DNA of 64,000 nucleotides from Gamarada debralockiae (Eukaryota > Ascomycota > Leotiomycetes > Helotiales > Hyphodiscaceae): contig NXFV01000633.1 of assembly GCA_002803225.1 (NCBI GenBank), positions 62,001 to 126,000 of the forward strand. Reading direction: 5' to 3'. Below the pieces are notes generated by a model. It saw only the letters and a list, made by a program, of their open reading frames with translations. It searched no databases and had not been told where the DNA came from. A program made the position numbers and the translations under genes. Below are positions 12,351 to 22,392 of this stretch, in pieces; the first letter of the stretch is position 1; every line of letters starts with the position of its first letter.

Positions 12351-12948
12351 TTACTGTTGTGAGATTCAATGTCCCCAAGCTGATGTCAAACTAGAGCAGA
12401 GCTTGGCACTTACGGGCATAGCAGCGGCACGAGAGGTCAAGTTCTTCTTGTCGGAAGCGGGAACAGAGTCAGGATCGAAATCGGGGTGGAGAACCTTCAT
12501 CTGAGCCATCATCACCTACTTGGAGATAGTGAAAGTGGTTAGCGGCCAGATATGAGAACATTTTGCCTGAACAGTGCCATTGAGCTCGACTTGATGACTG
12601 CCGAGGAGACCGGTGTATTGCATGACCTCAACCGGGAAATGAAGACCACTCAGGACAACAGGGACGGCAAGAACCTGAACATGAAGCCTGTTAGCTGGGG
12701 TCGACGATGGGCGACGCGGAGGAAGAAAAGGTACATTTACCAAGGTGAAGAGACCAACAAAGGCCAGGAAGACGTATATGTGCGCATGATTGTGGTTGCT
12801 CAAGTAAAAGAGTAGATATGATTGAGTGTAATGAGACAGAACAAGTTGACCTGGGTTGCAGTCGCCTCACCTCGGTTGGATAGAGTTCAACATATTAACA
12901 AACACCAAGCTTTACTCACCGTCTATTTTCCTCGCGAATCCTGCCCAT
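12351..12948 (-). CDS. Small single-pass membrane protein, unrecognised
   Basis: Tentative five-exon gene: 12948-12920, 12798-12741, 12674-12573, 12515-12414 and 12353-12351, giving 97 aa. All junctions agree in phase, and the last exon is only the stop codon after a GTAAGT...CAACAG intron. The N-terminus is basic and polar (MGRIREENRR), followed by one hydrophobic segment (HIYVFLAFVGLFTL, then VLAVPVVLSG), an amphipathic middle and a C-terminus MKVLHPDFDPDSVPASDKKN. The branch-site-like GCTAAC precedes two acceptors. The first intron (121 bases) is longer than most here, and intron 3 has two possible donors. I do not recognise the family. An organellar or ER membrane subunit is possible but is only a guess. 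Confidence 0.45.
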
Positions 12949-13394
12949 AGAGTCAAACACTACAGTAACATAAGAGCAATATCAAGATGAAGCTTCAACT
13001 CATAACAAACTCATTTCGCAAACCTCTTTACAACCATCTTGATGGCTTACGCTTCTTAAGAGTCTGGCAACTCAGCTGAGCTACCTGGAGACTTGGCCAA
13101 CACTTGGCAACCTAGGAGATCAAGTAGCACTTCCGGCAGGCTCTCTCTAGACTTCTAGCTTTCCAAATTCCTCTTGCGGCTCCGCATTTGATACTTGTCA
13201 CAGAATTGGAGAATGAAAATCTTCTGGTTTTGTAGAATATCAATTGGGAAAGCCACGCAATCTAAACACCTCAGCCCACGCTTCCCATGCTCCAAATGCT
13301 CTTTCAAGTGTATCCCAGCCTAAAACTCCGTCGTAAAAGTTGACATTCCCATCATGCGTATCGTCGGAGACTTTGGTAGGATATGGCTATCCAT
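12949..13394. other. Intergenic between two minus-strand genes
   Basis: Holds the downstream region of the SERF gene and the promoter of the small membrane-protein gene. Nothing else was recognised. Confidence 0.4.
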
Positions 13395-13720
13395 CTACTT
13401 CTTCTTGCCAGCAGCGCCTTCAGCGGCCTTCTTCGCATCGGCTAGAACACCATCAGAAAATATCCCTAAGGGTGTAGCCGTTTCCGAAAACATACCAGCA
13501 GCCTGCTTCTCTCTCATCTTTTGCGCAACCTTCTCCTTCTCACGCTGCATCTCGCTTCCAGACATGGAGTTAGATTTCTTCTACAATTGCGAACGCTGTC
13601 AGCACAGGGTGCTCTTGCACAGGAGAAAATACCGCAATCAAGAGGAATTGCACTTACTTGCTCAGCCATTTTCTTTTGAGTAGCCTCACGAGCCTTGTCC
13701 CGCTGATTTCCTCTGGCCAT
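13395..13720 (-). CDS. SERF / 4F5-family small basic protein
   Basis: Three exons, 13720-13658, 13580-13496 and 13441-13395, give 64 aa. The N-terminus MARGNQRDKAREATQKKMAE is the hallmark of the small EDRK-rich factor (4F5) family; it is followed by KKSNSMSGSEMQREKEKVAQ and an Ala/Lys-rich tail ending in GKKK. The family comprises small disordered cationic proteins; animal and worm members promote amyloid formation, and their fungal role is not established. All junctions are in frame with GTAAGT and GTATGT donors. The gene is easy to miss because no exon exceeds 85 bases. Confidence 0.88.
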
Positions 13721-14911
13721 CTTGATTGACGATGAATGTCCACGATCCTTGGAAGAATTTGTAGAAGAATTTATTTGCCTGCGTGGCTAGCTAGATATTG
13801 AACGTGGCTCAGCAGAGAATGCGACAGAAAATAGAAGCCGCTTATCTACAATAAACCTGAGGCAGCTAAATAGTATTATCACGTGCCAGACACCTGAACT
13901 CCAAAAACGGTCTCGAAGCTTCACGTTTCCGAAGCAAATAATATTGCCCTATCAACAGGATGGCACTCAAGATCCCGAATCAGCTGAAGGAGTACAATAT
14001 CGGTATTTGCTCACACGAACACCGATGAAGAAGTTTCTTTGTACCTTTTCTGAGTTCCGACCAGATGAACTTGAAACAAACTTCCAAGCGCCTTCGTCCA
14101 ATGAATCTGGATCGACGAACGAGCCTCGAAACGGCCTCAGAATACTTTCCGCATGAGCCTGTCCCTTGACTGAACCATGCGGGCGCGTATTCAGGGTGTA
14201 ATTGGGCAAGAGTAGACGTTTTGGCCTCGGATGATCGCTGTCGCAAAGGGGGTCTTTCTCCTGCGCGCAAGTCGATGCGAACAAGCGGCAACAACCTTTC
14301 TATGAGGCTCGAAAAGTTCCAGACTGCCTCTTACACACTGGCCATAGTACTTGAACCAATTGTTCATTCGAAACCAGCAATTCTTTCGCGCTCTCTGAAG
14401 CAGTTCCGCACGGTCGAGGATTTGTTTCTTTGACACCAATTCATTGGACCATCACGAACCATTTCTCAACAAGACTCACCCTAGGTATTGGGACAAAGGT
14501 ATTGGTATCCCCACAAATGGTTCTAATATAGGTGGTCGCAAGTTCCGTCTCAAAGTGCTGGGCGTCTCATTGTTCATTGTACTGGTTCATATATCCATTG
14601 TCTTCCTATTCTCGTTCAACAATCGCTCATCTCTATTGAACAATCACACTTCCCTAATTGTGACTGGACTCAACAATGAGGATTGTCCCTAAATACTAAT
14701 ACTTTCTATACGTAAACTTTCGTTCTCTTGCCAATCTTTCTTTTTTACGATCTTTCAAACAACCTCAACGAATCGAGTCATTTCCACTGCAGGCAGTCAA
14801 ATTCTCTCGATTCCGCAATCATTCAAAGATCGTGAGTCTTCCAAAATATCTACAGCTTGGAGTCTAGTTAACAGAATTGCAGTTTCACATTCAAGACAAG
14901 ACATAATCAAA
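13721..14911. other. Intergenic, no firm gene
   Basis: An 82-codon open frame at 14444-14692 (plus) contains one hydrophobic segment (VSLFIVLVHISIVFLFSF) but has no recognisable homologue or splice context. Sequence after about 14700 is AT/pyrimidine-rich and suits a promoter and leader for the next gene. Confidence 0.4.
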
Positions 14912-15742
14912 ATGTTCAACATGAACTCCGAGTCCAAGATGCGCGGCCCAGGCTACATCATTCTGAATGTCCTCCGAGTCCTCAACATCATCTCACTCCT
15001 CACAGTCGTAATAGCAAGTTGGGTCATGCTAGTCATGACTGTGAAGACCTCCAACTTCTTCTTCTTCGATGGTGTCTCGCACTTCATAACTGCCTCAATC
15101 GGTCTCTTCCTCATCGTTTCCGAGCTCACCCTTTTCAAATCCTACTTCGCGAGATACTGGCCAATGCTCAGCATCGAATCCGGCTTCGTCTTCCTCGGCC
15201 TATCAATGATCGCATTGGGTTTCAACGTCCTAGGGAATCTCAACAAGAGTGCCACGAGCGTCAGCAACTTGGGTCTGCCACTCTGGCGCATCGTCATCGC
15301 ATCCGGCATCTTGTCATCCTTGATGGGTTTCTTCAACATCATCGCGACATTCGTCTTCTGCGACTCCGTCCAAGGAATCACCGGCCGACAAGTCCGCAGC
15401 CACGGCGCCGCAATCCCCAAAGACACTACCACGAAACCCTTCAGCCTCTCTTCGGGATCCACTCGTCGCGCAGGCACACCCGATCTCCCAACTTACAATG
15501 TCACCAGCACCGAAGACCGCCGCAAATCAAAATTCGGCATCAAGTTCCCCATCCGCATGTCTGGCATCTCGAGACCTGTTCCCAACGATCCTGAGCAATT
15601 CCAGAAATGGGAGTCGAGGTCTTCACCTGTTGTTCCGGAAGTTCAACGCCCTCCTACGGCGCTTCACCCATACCACGCTGGTGCACCACAATATCCTCGT
15701 TCGTCGACATACAGCGAGGTCAGCCACATGACAAGATTCTAG
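14912..15742 (+). CDS. Uncharacterised four-pass membrane protein (DUF7598-like)
   Basis: Single-exon 276-aa protein. Four hydrophobic segments cover roughly residues 15-40, 50-68, 82-102 and 125-152, so both ends probably face the cytosol. The C-terminal 120 residues are hydrophilic and rich in Ser, Pro and Arg (SSGSTRRAGTPDLPTYNV), consistent with a phosphorylated tail. MRGPGYIILNVLRVLNIISL near the N-terminus resembles a conserved filamentous-ascomycete family, which I believe is now called DUF7598. A second Met at residue 10 is an alternative start. The function is unknown. A short intron-like stretch in the 5' leader (14833-14881) ends close to the start. Confidence 0.78.
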   Translation: MFNMNSESKMRGPGYIILNVLRVLNIISLLTVVIASWVMLVMTVKTSNFFFFDGVSHFITASIGLFLIVSELTLFKSYFARYWPMLSIESGFVFLGLSMIALGFNVLGNLNKSATSVSNLGLPLWRIVIASGILSSLMGFFNIIATFVFCDSVQGITGRQVRSHGAAIPKDTTTKPFSLSSGSTRRAGTPDLPTYNVTSTEDRRKSKFGIKFPIRMSGISRPVPNDPEQFQKWESRSSPVVPEVQRPPTALHPYHAGAPQYPRSSTYSEVSHMTRF

Positions 15743-16132
15743 ATCACTAATTCTAGAGTGGATGGAAGGCCAAGATACGCATAGAGAAGGCATGTATATA
15801 AGGAGTTTCAGGAGTTTGTTTTCCAAAAATACCCGCTCCTTACGAAGCATATGCTTCGAAATGGGGAGTTCAGGCGTACGGTATCAGAGAACGAGAACCT
15901 GTATTTTTTCAACTTTTGCTACATTTGCTGTAATACAGTAAATCATACAAACCAAACCACACTCTCCATTTCCCCTTTTAATGCAACCAAATGTGACCCC
16001 GCGAATGACTGTCCAGAAATATAAACTGGACGCCCAAAATTTAAGGCGAGATTTACGATAAGGGGCCACGATAAAGAAAGCTCCACACAAATTTCTCCAG
16101 TCCATAATTCCACTTCCCTTTCCTAAAATCCC
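15743..16132. other. Intergenic between two plus-strand genes
   Basis: Terminator of the membrane-protein gene and promoter of the guanylate kinase gene. No other feature seen. Confidence 0.4.
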
Positions 16133-17034
16133 ATGCTTCTTCTCCGACACCTGCGCACTGCGTCCCGTATCCTCCCACAGGTCTCACAGTCTCGTTCTTT
16201 TATCAGCGCATCCACAATGGCTCCAGGTATCTCCCCTTCCCTCCCCCCCCCAAAAAAAACTATCCCCACCGCCATTCCTCCCCCCAAACCCCAAATTGAC
16301 ATCCCCCGCAGTGCCCGCCCTCACCACGCCCATAATTATCTCCGGCCCCTCAGGCGTCGGCAAAGGCACTCTCTACAAACTCCTCCTGGAGCGTCACCCC
16401 TCTACCTTCGCAACCAGCATCTCGCACACAACACGCGACCCGCGTCCTGGAGAGCAACGCGATCTGGATTATTACTATGTGAGCATGGAGGAATTCGAGA
16501 AGAAGATTGAGGAGGGGGGATTTGTGGAGCATGCGAAGTTTGGCGGGAATAGGTATGGGACGAGTAAGGACATGATTAGGGATTTTATGGGACGGGGGAG
16601 AGTTGTTGTGTTGGATATTGAGATGGAGGTACGTTTCTACGCTCTATCTATGCTCCCAATTTTATTTTCTGGTGCAGCTACGGGGGATTAAGCTGGGCGG
16701 AGCGGGGTTTGGTGATTTGTGAGATTTGAGAACAAGAGGCTGATACGATATCGTCAAACAGGGCGTCAAGCAAATCAAGAAATCAGACATCTCCGCGCGC
16801 TACGTATTCATCTCACCACCCGAACCCGCCATGGCGACCCTCGAGAAGCGTCTGCGAGGCCGAGGAACGGAGAAGGAGGACAGCATTCAGAAGAGATTGG
16901 CCCAGGCGAAGCTGGAGTTGGAGTATTCGAAGACGGAGGGCGTGCATGATCTGATTATCGTGAATGATGATCTGGAGAAGGCTTATAAGGAGCTGGAGGA
17001 CTTTATTTTCAAGGAGGGAGACAAGACGCAGTGA
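16133..17034 (+). CDS. GUK1: Guanylate kinase (GMP to GDP), possible dual start
   Basis: Exons 16133-16226, 16312-16628 and 16762-17034 give 227 aa from the first ATG, or 199 aa from the ATG at 16217. The kinase begins PALTTPIIISGPSGVGKGTL (P-loop GPSGVGKGT), then has SHTTRDPRPGE and the GMP-binding text DYYYVSMEEFE. Guanylate kinase catalyses ATP + GMP to ADP + GDP. The 28 residues ahead of the second Met (MLLLRHLRTASRILPQVSQS...) are rich in Arg and Ser and free of acidic residues, like a mitochondrial presequence, whereas the second Met fits the usual cytosolic enzyme length. Dual targeting is inference. The gene converges on the septin. Confidence 0.94.
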
Positions 17035-17556
17035 CAGGAGGCGAAGAATGGGGATAAGGCTGGGGTGTCTGTTTAAGACTGAGGGTAGAGGATGGTCACT
17101 TATGGGGCATAGGTGTGTGGCGGTAGAAGGTGTTGGGTTTGCATTGGTGTTCTGGTGGGAGCTCAAATGTCTTGAGATTGCACTGATTGTTCATAGAAGG
17201 AGCCCGGACTCAGTTCGTGGCTTTGCATAGTTCATTGATCCGGAAGACTGCATATAGAGGAATAGAAGCACATTGCACAAGACACTCTACAGTACATCAG
17301 CTCATGGCACAAAAGGAACATTTTACTACTAGTGAAACGAATTCTCGATATTAGAGAAGGCTAATTAAGCAAGGAGAAATATAGAGAATTCAGAGTGGAC
17401 AACATAAAGCCCAGCCAAAGCGGCCATTAAACGCTCTCCTTGGCCAGCTCAAGGAAATCCCTAAAGTCGCTTTTGCACAGATACCGGCTCGCCATCCATC
17501 ATAAACAAGCACTTTCGCAACCCTCTTCATTCAACCGAACTATACAGATCCAATTC
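17035..17556. other. Convergent spacer, GUK1 / CDC10
   Basis: Shared 3' region of two converging genes. No coding sequence was recognised. Confidence 0.4.
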
Positions 17557-18713
17557 TTAGTAGCCGTTCATGGTCATCCTCTGGGAGTTTCTGCTCAATT
17601 CTCGATCAGCCGCGGGGGAGATGGGTCGGCTACCAGCATGCCCTCCAGCTGCGCTGCTCTCCTTGAGTGCCAACAGTTGCTTGGCGCGGAAGGTCTCGTA
17701 GTGGATTTGGGAGGTTGTTTCGATCAGATCTTGAAGGTGGGTGCGGGTGAGGAAGTTTCGGAGGTACACGAATTCGCAGTGGTTCTCATCCTCGACATTG
17801 ATGACTCCCCATCTGTTTTGACGGCCACGGACTTGCTTGCCTCCAACGATGATCGACTTCTCGGATCCAACAACTGCGAAGGGAATGATGTTCTAGACTT
17901 GATGTTAGTAGATAGTTTGACTAGTGAGACGTTGAATACGAACCTTAATCTGAGCATTCAAAGCACGCTCTTCCTCGTCGAACTCATCATTGTCGTATGG
18001 GTACATCTTCAGGTTGTGGAAAGCGAACTCCTCCTTTATGCGCTCCTTGAATGCACTTCTCTCCTCGAGTGTCAAGGAATCAGACTTAGCAATGACTGGG
18101 ACAACATTGACCACATCTGAGAGCTTCTTCAAGACAACGATATCGATCGGCTTCAGTGCGTGGCCGGAAGGTTGAATGAAGAACAGGCAGCAGTGGATGC
18201 GAGTATCTTGGATGTATCGTTCTCGCTGCGCAGTGAGTTCCTTTCGGAGGTATGCAGAGTGTTGGTCCTTGATGTACTTGACAATTGGGTCCCAGCATCT
18301 GTCGTTGTTGACCTGGTCGCCATAGCCGGGGGTATCCACAATGTTCAACCGCAGACGAACACCATTTTCCTCGATGATGTGTGATACGGTCTGGATCTCG
18401 GTGGTCGATCGTACGGGCTCATCGGGAGCGAGTCTGCCTTTCGAGTCGATCAGGTGTGACGCAAAAATGGTGTTGATAAGAGTCGACTTTCCAAGACCAG
18501 TTTGTCCTGCGCAAAGAAAATTAGCACATGCACAAGAAGAGGCCTGAAGCTCCAAGGACTTGATAGATTGAACTCACCAACGCAGATGACATTGAACTGG
18601 AAACCGCGCTTCAACAGCTTCTTCTCAATTTGCGATGTGATGCTGTCAAAACCGACATGGCTTCGTGGGTACACAGATGGCTCTCGGGCGTTTCTATCTG
18701 CCATGGTTGCCAT
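17557..18713 (-). CDS. CDC10: Septin, Cdc10 type (AspD orthologue)
   Basis: Exons 18713-18578, 18506-17944 and 17892-17557 give 344 aa. It contains the P-loop GQTGLGKS (residues 46-53), G3 DTPGYG, G4 AKSD and the septin unique element near VYLRNFLTRTHLQDLIETTS. The opening SHVGFDSITSQIEKKLLKRG and the lack of a C-terminal coiled coil place it with Cdc10 rather than Cdc3, Cdc11 or Cdc12. Septins form GTP-binding filaments at septa, branch points and hyphal tips. The tail ends SPAADRELSRNSQRMTMNGY. A second Met at residue 4 is an alternative start. A long open frame on the opposite strand is only a shadow. It is divergent from the bL32m gene. Confidence 0.95.
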
Positions 18714-19031
18714 TGTAGCGAAAGCGTTCGTGAGAAACTGTGGTACCTTCTGTGATTTCTTGAAATGGGAGAAATTATTGTCGTCGGCAGATCGCAATGA
18801 GGTTGGCGAGATTTGGAAGGGGGATCTCTCCCTCCACAAAATAAGTGTCGCGTTCGCAAAAGGGGAAGGCACGCTAGTCTAAATTTGGAGCTAGGACCTG
18901 CAGCTAATGAGAGATTCCGAAAGCCTTCAAAATTATAGAGAGAAGACGCCGCAAACGGGAGATTTTGATAGTTGACCACTCTACACCAAATTCATCCACC
19001 GAAGGTCTTCAGAGCGGTGTTTCTCGCCGCC
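18714..19031. promoter_or_regulatory. Shared divergent promoter, CDC10 / MRPL32
   Basis: 318 bases between opposed starts. No specific element was recognised. Confidence 0.4.
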
Positions 19032-19558
19032 ATGGCTTCCGTTCACGTCACAACGCGATCGATACTATCCTCCTTCCTCCCGCGATTGTCCGCTCCCACG
19101 GCCTCGAATACATCAAGATTCACAACCCTCTATTCACGACAACTCTCCTTCCCACTCCTCTCATCGTTAGGATTTGCCATTCCCTCAGCTATACAACTCA
19201 ACCTTCCCGGCCTGGTAGAAGGAATCTGGGAATCGATACTGCGGGCTGTACCGAAGAAGAAGACCTCGCATATGAAGAAGAGACACAGGCAATACGCAGG
19301 AAAGGCATTGAAAGATGTGACGGCTTTGAATAAATGCTCGGCATGTGGCAATGTCAAGAGAGCACATTTGTTGTGCCCGTATTGTGTGAATGGTAAGCAT
19401 CCCAGGATCGTCACATGGCATATGCTGATTTCATTGTAGAGATCAAGGGCATGTTCAAAGAGCCAGGCCGGGATTCGATCCAGAAAGTATTCCGGGCTAC
19501 AGAGAAAGAGCATGCGATGGGAAGAACGTTACAATCAAAGAGTGGGAAAGCGTCTTAA
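19032..19558 (+). CDS. MRPL32: Mitochondrial large-subunit ribosomal protein bL32m
   Basis: Exons 19032-19392 and 19440-19558 give 159 aa. The N-terminal 75 residues are Ser/Arg-rich and look like a mitochondrial presequence. The bL32 core begins at [20 protein letters not shown], followed by a zinc-ribbon with two Cys pairs, CSACG and CPYC. In yeast MrpL32 is matured by the m-AAA protease before joining the ribosome. The tail after the intron ([20 protein letters not shown]) is typical. An in-frame ATG lies 60 bases upstream, but the chosen start is better placed. Confidence 0.93.
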
Positions 19559-19882
19559 GAAAATAGAGACGACTGCAGAAAAGCCGGTATATTCATCGGA
19601 ATAGGATCGTGGAAACTCAAGGGATTTGGACTGCATGGCATGAGCATGAGCATGAGGCGTTTGGGAAATACCTCGAAGACCGCGATTGATGGCTAGATCT
19701 GTAAAGTATTGTAAAATAAATGTACAAGATATGCTACAACCATATTCCTAATCGTCTGCAACGTAAATGGAGAAATGTCACATCCCACGCCAAATAGACC
19801 TCGACAATCAACCCCACTGAAGCTCGACATCCTTCTTCAACAACACTACGGAACTACGCACACATCCAAATGACTTGTAGCA
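19559..19882. other. Intergenic between MRPL32 and SKI8
   Basis: Terminator and promoter region only; no coding sequence recognised. Confidence 0.4.
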
Positions 19883-20963
19883 ATGGTATTTAAATTTCTC
19901 ACGCTGCTGGATAATAAACTAATATATTCTAGTCGAAACAATACCTTACGACACATACCGTTGACGATGGTACGTTCCAAGCTACCCCTCCAGCAGAACT
20001 CCCCCTGACCTCTCAAAGCCCACATCACTGACATCTTCTCCCTCGCCGTAACACCCACCCAAATTCTCTCCGCCTCCGGCGCATCCTCTATAAAAATCCA
20101 CTCCACAGCCTCGCCCGACATCCCCCTCTCCCAAGAACTCACCGGAGCCCACAAGCTCGGCTGCCACCACATCGTAACCTCACGCAACGGACGCATCGCA
20201 GCTAGCGCCGGATTCGGAGGCGAAGTCAAAATCTGGGCAATCTCAGAATCTGGAGAATGGGCTGAAGAGGGCAAGATTGAAGATGGGAATAAGGCTGGGG
20301 AAATCTGGGCTATTGCGCTGAGTGAGGATGGACAGTTTTTGGCGAGCACGACGTATGATGGTAGGATTTGTGTGTGGGATTTGGTGGGTGGAAGGAGGAA
20401 GATTAGGGAGTATGAGACGAAGGGCAGTTTTGGCATGTGTATTGATATGAGTAGGGATGGGAGGTTTACGGCGAGTGGGCATGAGAATGGTGGGGTTTAT
20501 ATCTTCAATAATGATACGGGGAGGATGCTGTATTCATTGCCAGGTAAGTTGGTCTCGCAGAATTTGGATATCATATTGCTGACAGGAAATAGGTTTGGTG
20601 AAGCCGGTACGGACAGTGGCATTCTCTCCTGCTGGTACTCGACTGGCAGCTGCTGGTGACGCGAGGGTCATTGCTCTGTATGATGTTCAACATGGAGAGC
20701 AAGTTGCAAATCTCACGGGTCACGCCGCATGGATCTTCTCGGTGGATTGGAGTGATACTGGCGAGTATCTACTTAGTGGTGCGTTTGATGGGAAGGTCAA
20801 GGTCTGGTCGATCGACACGAGGAATTGTGTGGCTACGCATAGCGAGACGGAAAAGACACTGTGGTGTGTGAAGTGGTTACCTAAGACTGGACGGAGTGAG
20901 GCCTTTGCTACAGCTGGTGCGAATCGCAGCATCTCTTTCTACAGAGAAGCTACGGGAGGTTGA
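19883..20963 (+). CDS. SKI8: SKI8/WDR61-like WD40 protein, start codon alone in exon 1
   Basis: Exons 19883-19885, 19933-19969, 20019-20543 and 20593-20963 give 311 aa. The first coding exon is only the ATG. A 47-base intron (GTATTT...CTAAT...TTCTAG) joins it to SKQYLTTHTVDD, then AHITDIFSLAV, the usual Ski8 opening. Six to seven WD repeats follow, with clear GH...WD-like units such as SGAFDGKVKVWSID. Ski8 is a subunit of the Ski complex, which feeds RNA to the cytoplasmic exosome, and it also partners Spo11 in meiosis. No alternative in-frame ATG exists in exon 2, which supports the split-start model. Confidence 0.88.
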
Positions 20964-21444
20964 GAGGGAGAAGGGGGGTTGACCAAAAGTCATAGATCCT
21001 TGACAACGAAACTTCGCTGGGCACATCTGGCTCAAGTTGGCCCAGTTGGCTGCTGGTATGCATATCATGGCGAGCTCGAATCCAGCAACTCTCGTAAACC
21101 CCAAGATAGCTAAAGAAATCAAGAAAATTCCAGAGCATCAACATCTATTTTGCGGATTTACACGTGATATCATTTTAACCTTGAACAGGGATCTTAAGAT
21201 GGTTCCTGACTAAACCGCTTTGGGCGAGCGCCTTCAACAAGGAGATGGAGCGAGCACGACCTCACCATCTATCTGTATCCACGATATTTTGACTTAATAG
21301 CCTTCTCGTCGTCATCCTTTCGACTTTCTTTCACTCAGTCACTCATTTAGACCGCACGCTCATTACAGCAACCACCGTCCTTCGACATCCACGCTTTCAA
21401 CCCCTTTCTCCGCGTTTTAATACCCGATCTCAATTTCAATCAAA
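20964..21444. other. Intergenic, promoter of the GPI-type protein gene
   Basis: The last 140 bases are C/T-rich (ctcgtcgtcatcctttcgac and similar), as in many highly expressed fungal promoters. No gene was recognised. Confidence 0.4.
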
Positions 21445-22138
21445 ATGTACGGTTCGACCTTGTTCTTCGCTGCCATTATAGCTCTGGCTCGCGTTGCACT
21501 TGCTTCTACGCCTCCTGCCTGTTTAATTGCTGCTCTTGGGTATGTTTGGAACACAAAATCGATAAGGAAGCTGGATGCTTACATGGTGCAGCGCCCAATC
21601 CAACCCATCCGATCTTAAGAGCCTCTGCGGAACTCTCGAACAACAAGTCGCTGGTAACATTACGGAGAAATGCTCTGGTAGTGCGGAATCATCTGCCATG
21701 AGCGTCTTCTCCGCCACCTGCCTTGCCTCCGAATCCGTCACAATCAGTACGTGAACATGGGAACATCTTCTGAGGGGGGACATAGACTAATTGTTGTTTA
21801 GCAATCACCTCCTCTTCTTCATCCGGCTCTGTATCTGCTACTACTACTGGGTCTGGGTCCGCAAAGGCTACTGCTACGTACGTTTCCGTATGCCCTCTCT
21901 CAGTATAAATTCCGTTGCTAATATACCATACAGTGGCTCTGGCTCAAAGACCACGGGTACTTCTGCATCCACCGGCTCATCTGCTGGCACATCCACCGGC
22001 TCATCTACTGGCACATCCTCCGGCTCAATTGCGTCCGAGACATCTAAGAGCAGTGGCTCCTCCCTCGCACCTCAATCCGCCTTGATGGTCATGGCACCTC
22101 TCGTCCTCGCTGCTGGCTTCGCTGAATACCTTCTATAA
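21445..22138 (+). CDS. Small secreted, probably GPI-anchored cell-wall protein
   Basis: Exons 21445-21539, 21592-21746, 21802-21877 and 21934-22138 give 176 aa. A signal peptide (MYGSTLFFAAIIALARVALA) leads a short domain with four Cys (PPACLIAAL, SLCGTL, EKCSG, ATCLAS). Then comes a Ser/Thr/Gly-rich stalk with near-repeats (GTSTGSSTGTSSGS) and a hydrophobic C-terminus (SALMVMAPLVLAAGFAEYLL) of GPI-signal type. Four rather than eight cysteines means it is not a full CFEM domain. It probably sits on the plasma membrane or in the wall, O-glycosylated; the role is unknown. Confidence 0.85.
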
Positions 22139-22392
22139 GAAGATGCGTCATGGACATTGTGAAGTGGAGGGATTGCACAGCGTATAGATGGTTTATATTG
22201 GCTTCTGGCTATTCTCTTCAATTCGAGCGGAAGTAGCATTTGGAACTACATGGGCATATACCATGAGAACAGTGCGAGTCGATATTTAGACTCAACCAGG
22301 TCCTTTGCTTGGTTGATTGGAATTGTCAATACTTCAAAACTATTCACATAACCCTGTCCCATTTTCATCTCGCAAACAACCCTTCTCATATA

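Noticed and set aside
15019..15594. 191-codon open frame inside the four-pass membrane protein gene
   Set aside because: Shifted-frame shadow of a coding exon; its Arg/His-rich text has no domain features.
17440..18120. Long open frame of 226 codons on the plus strand
   Set aside because: It lies wholly antisense to the Cdc10-type septin, whose domain motifs and splice phases are unambiguous.
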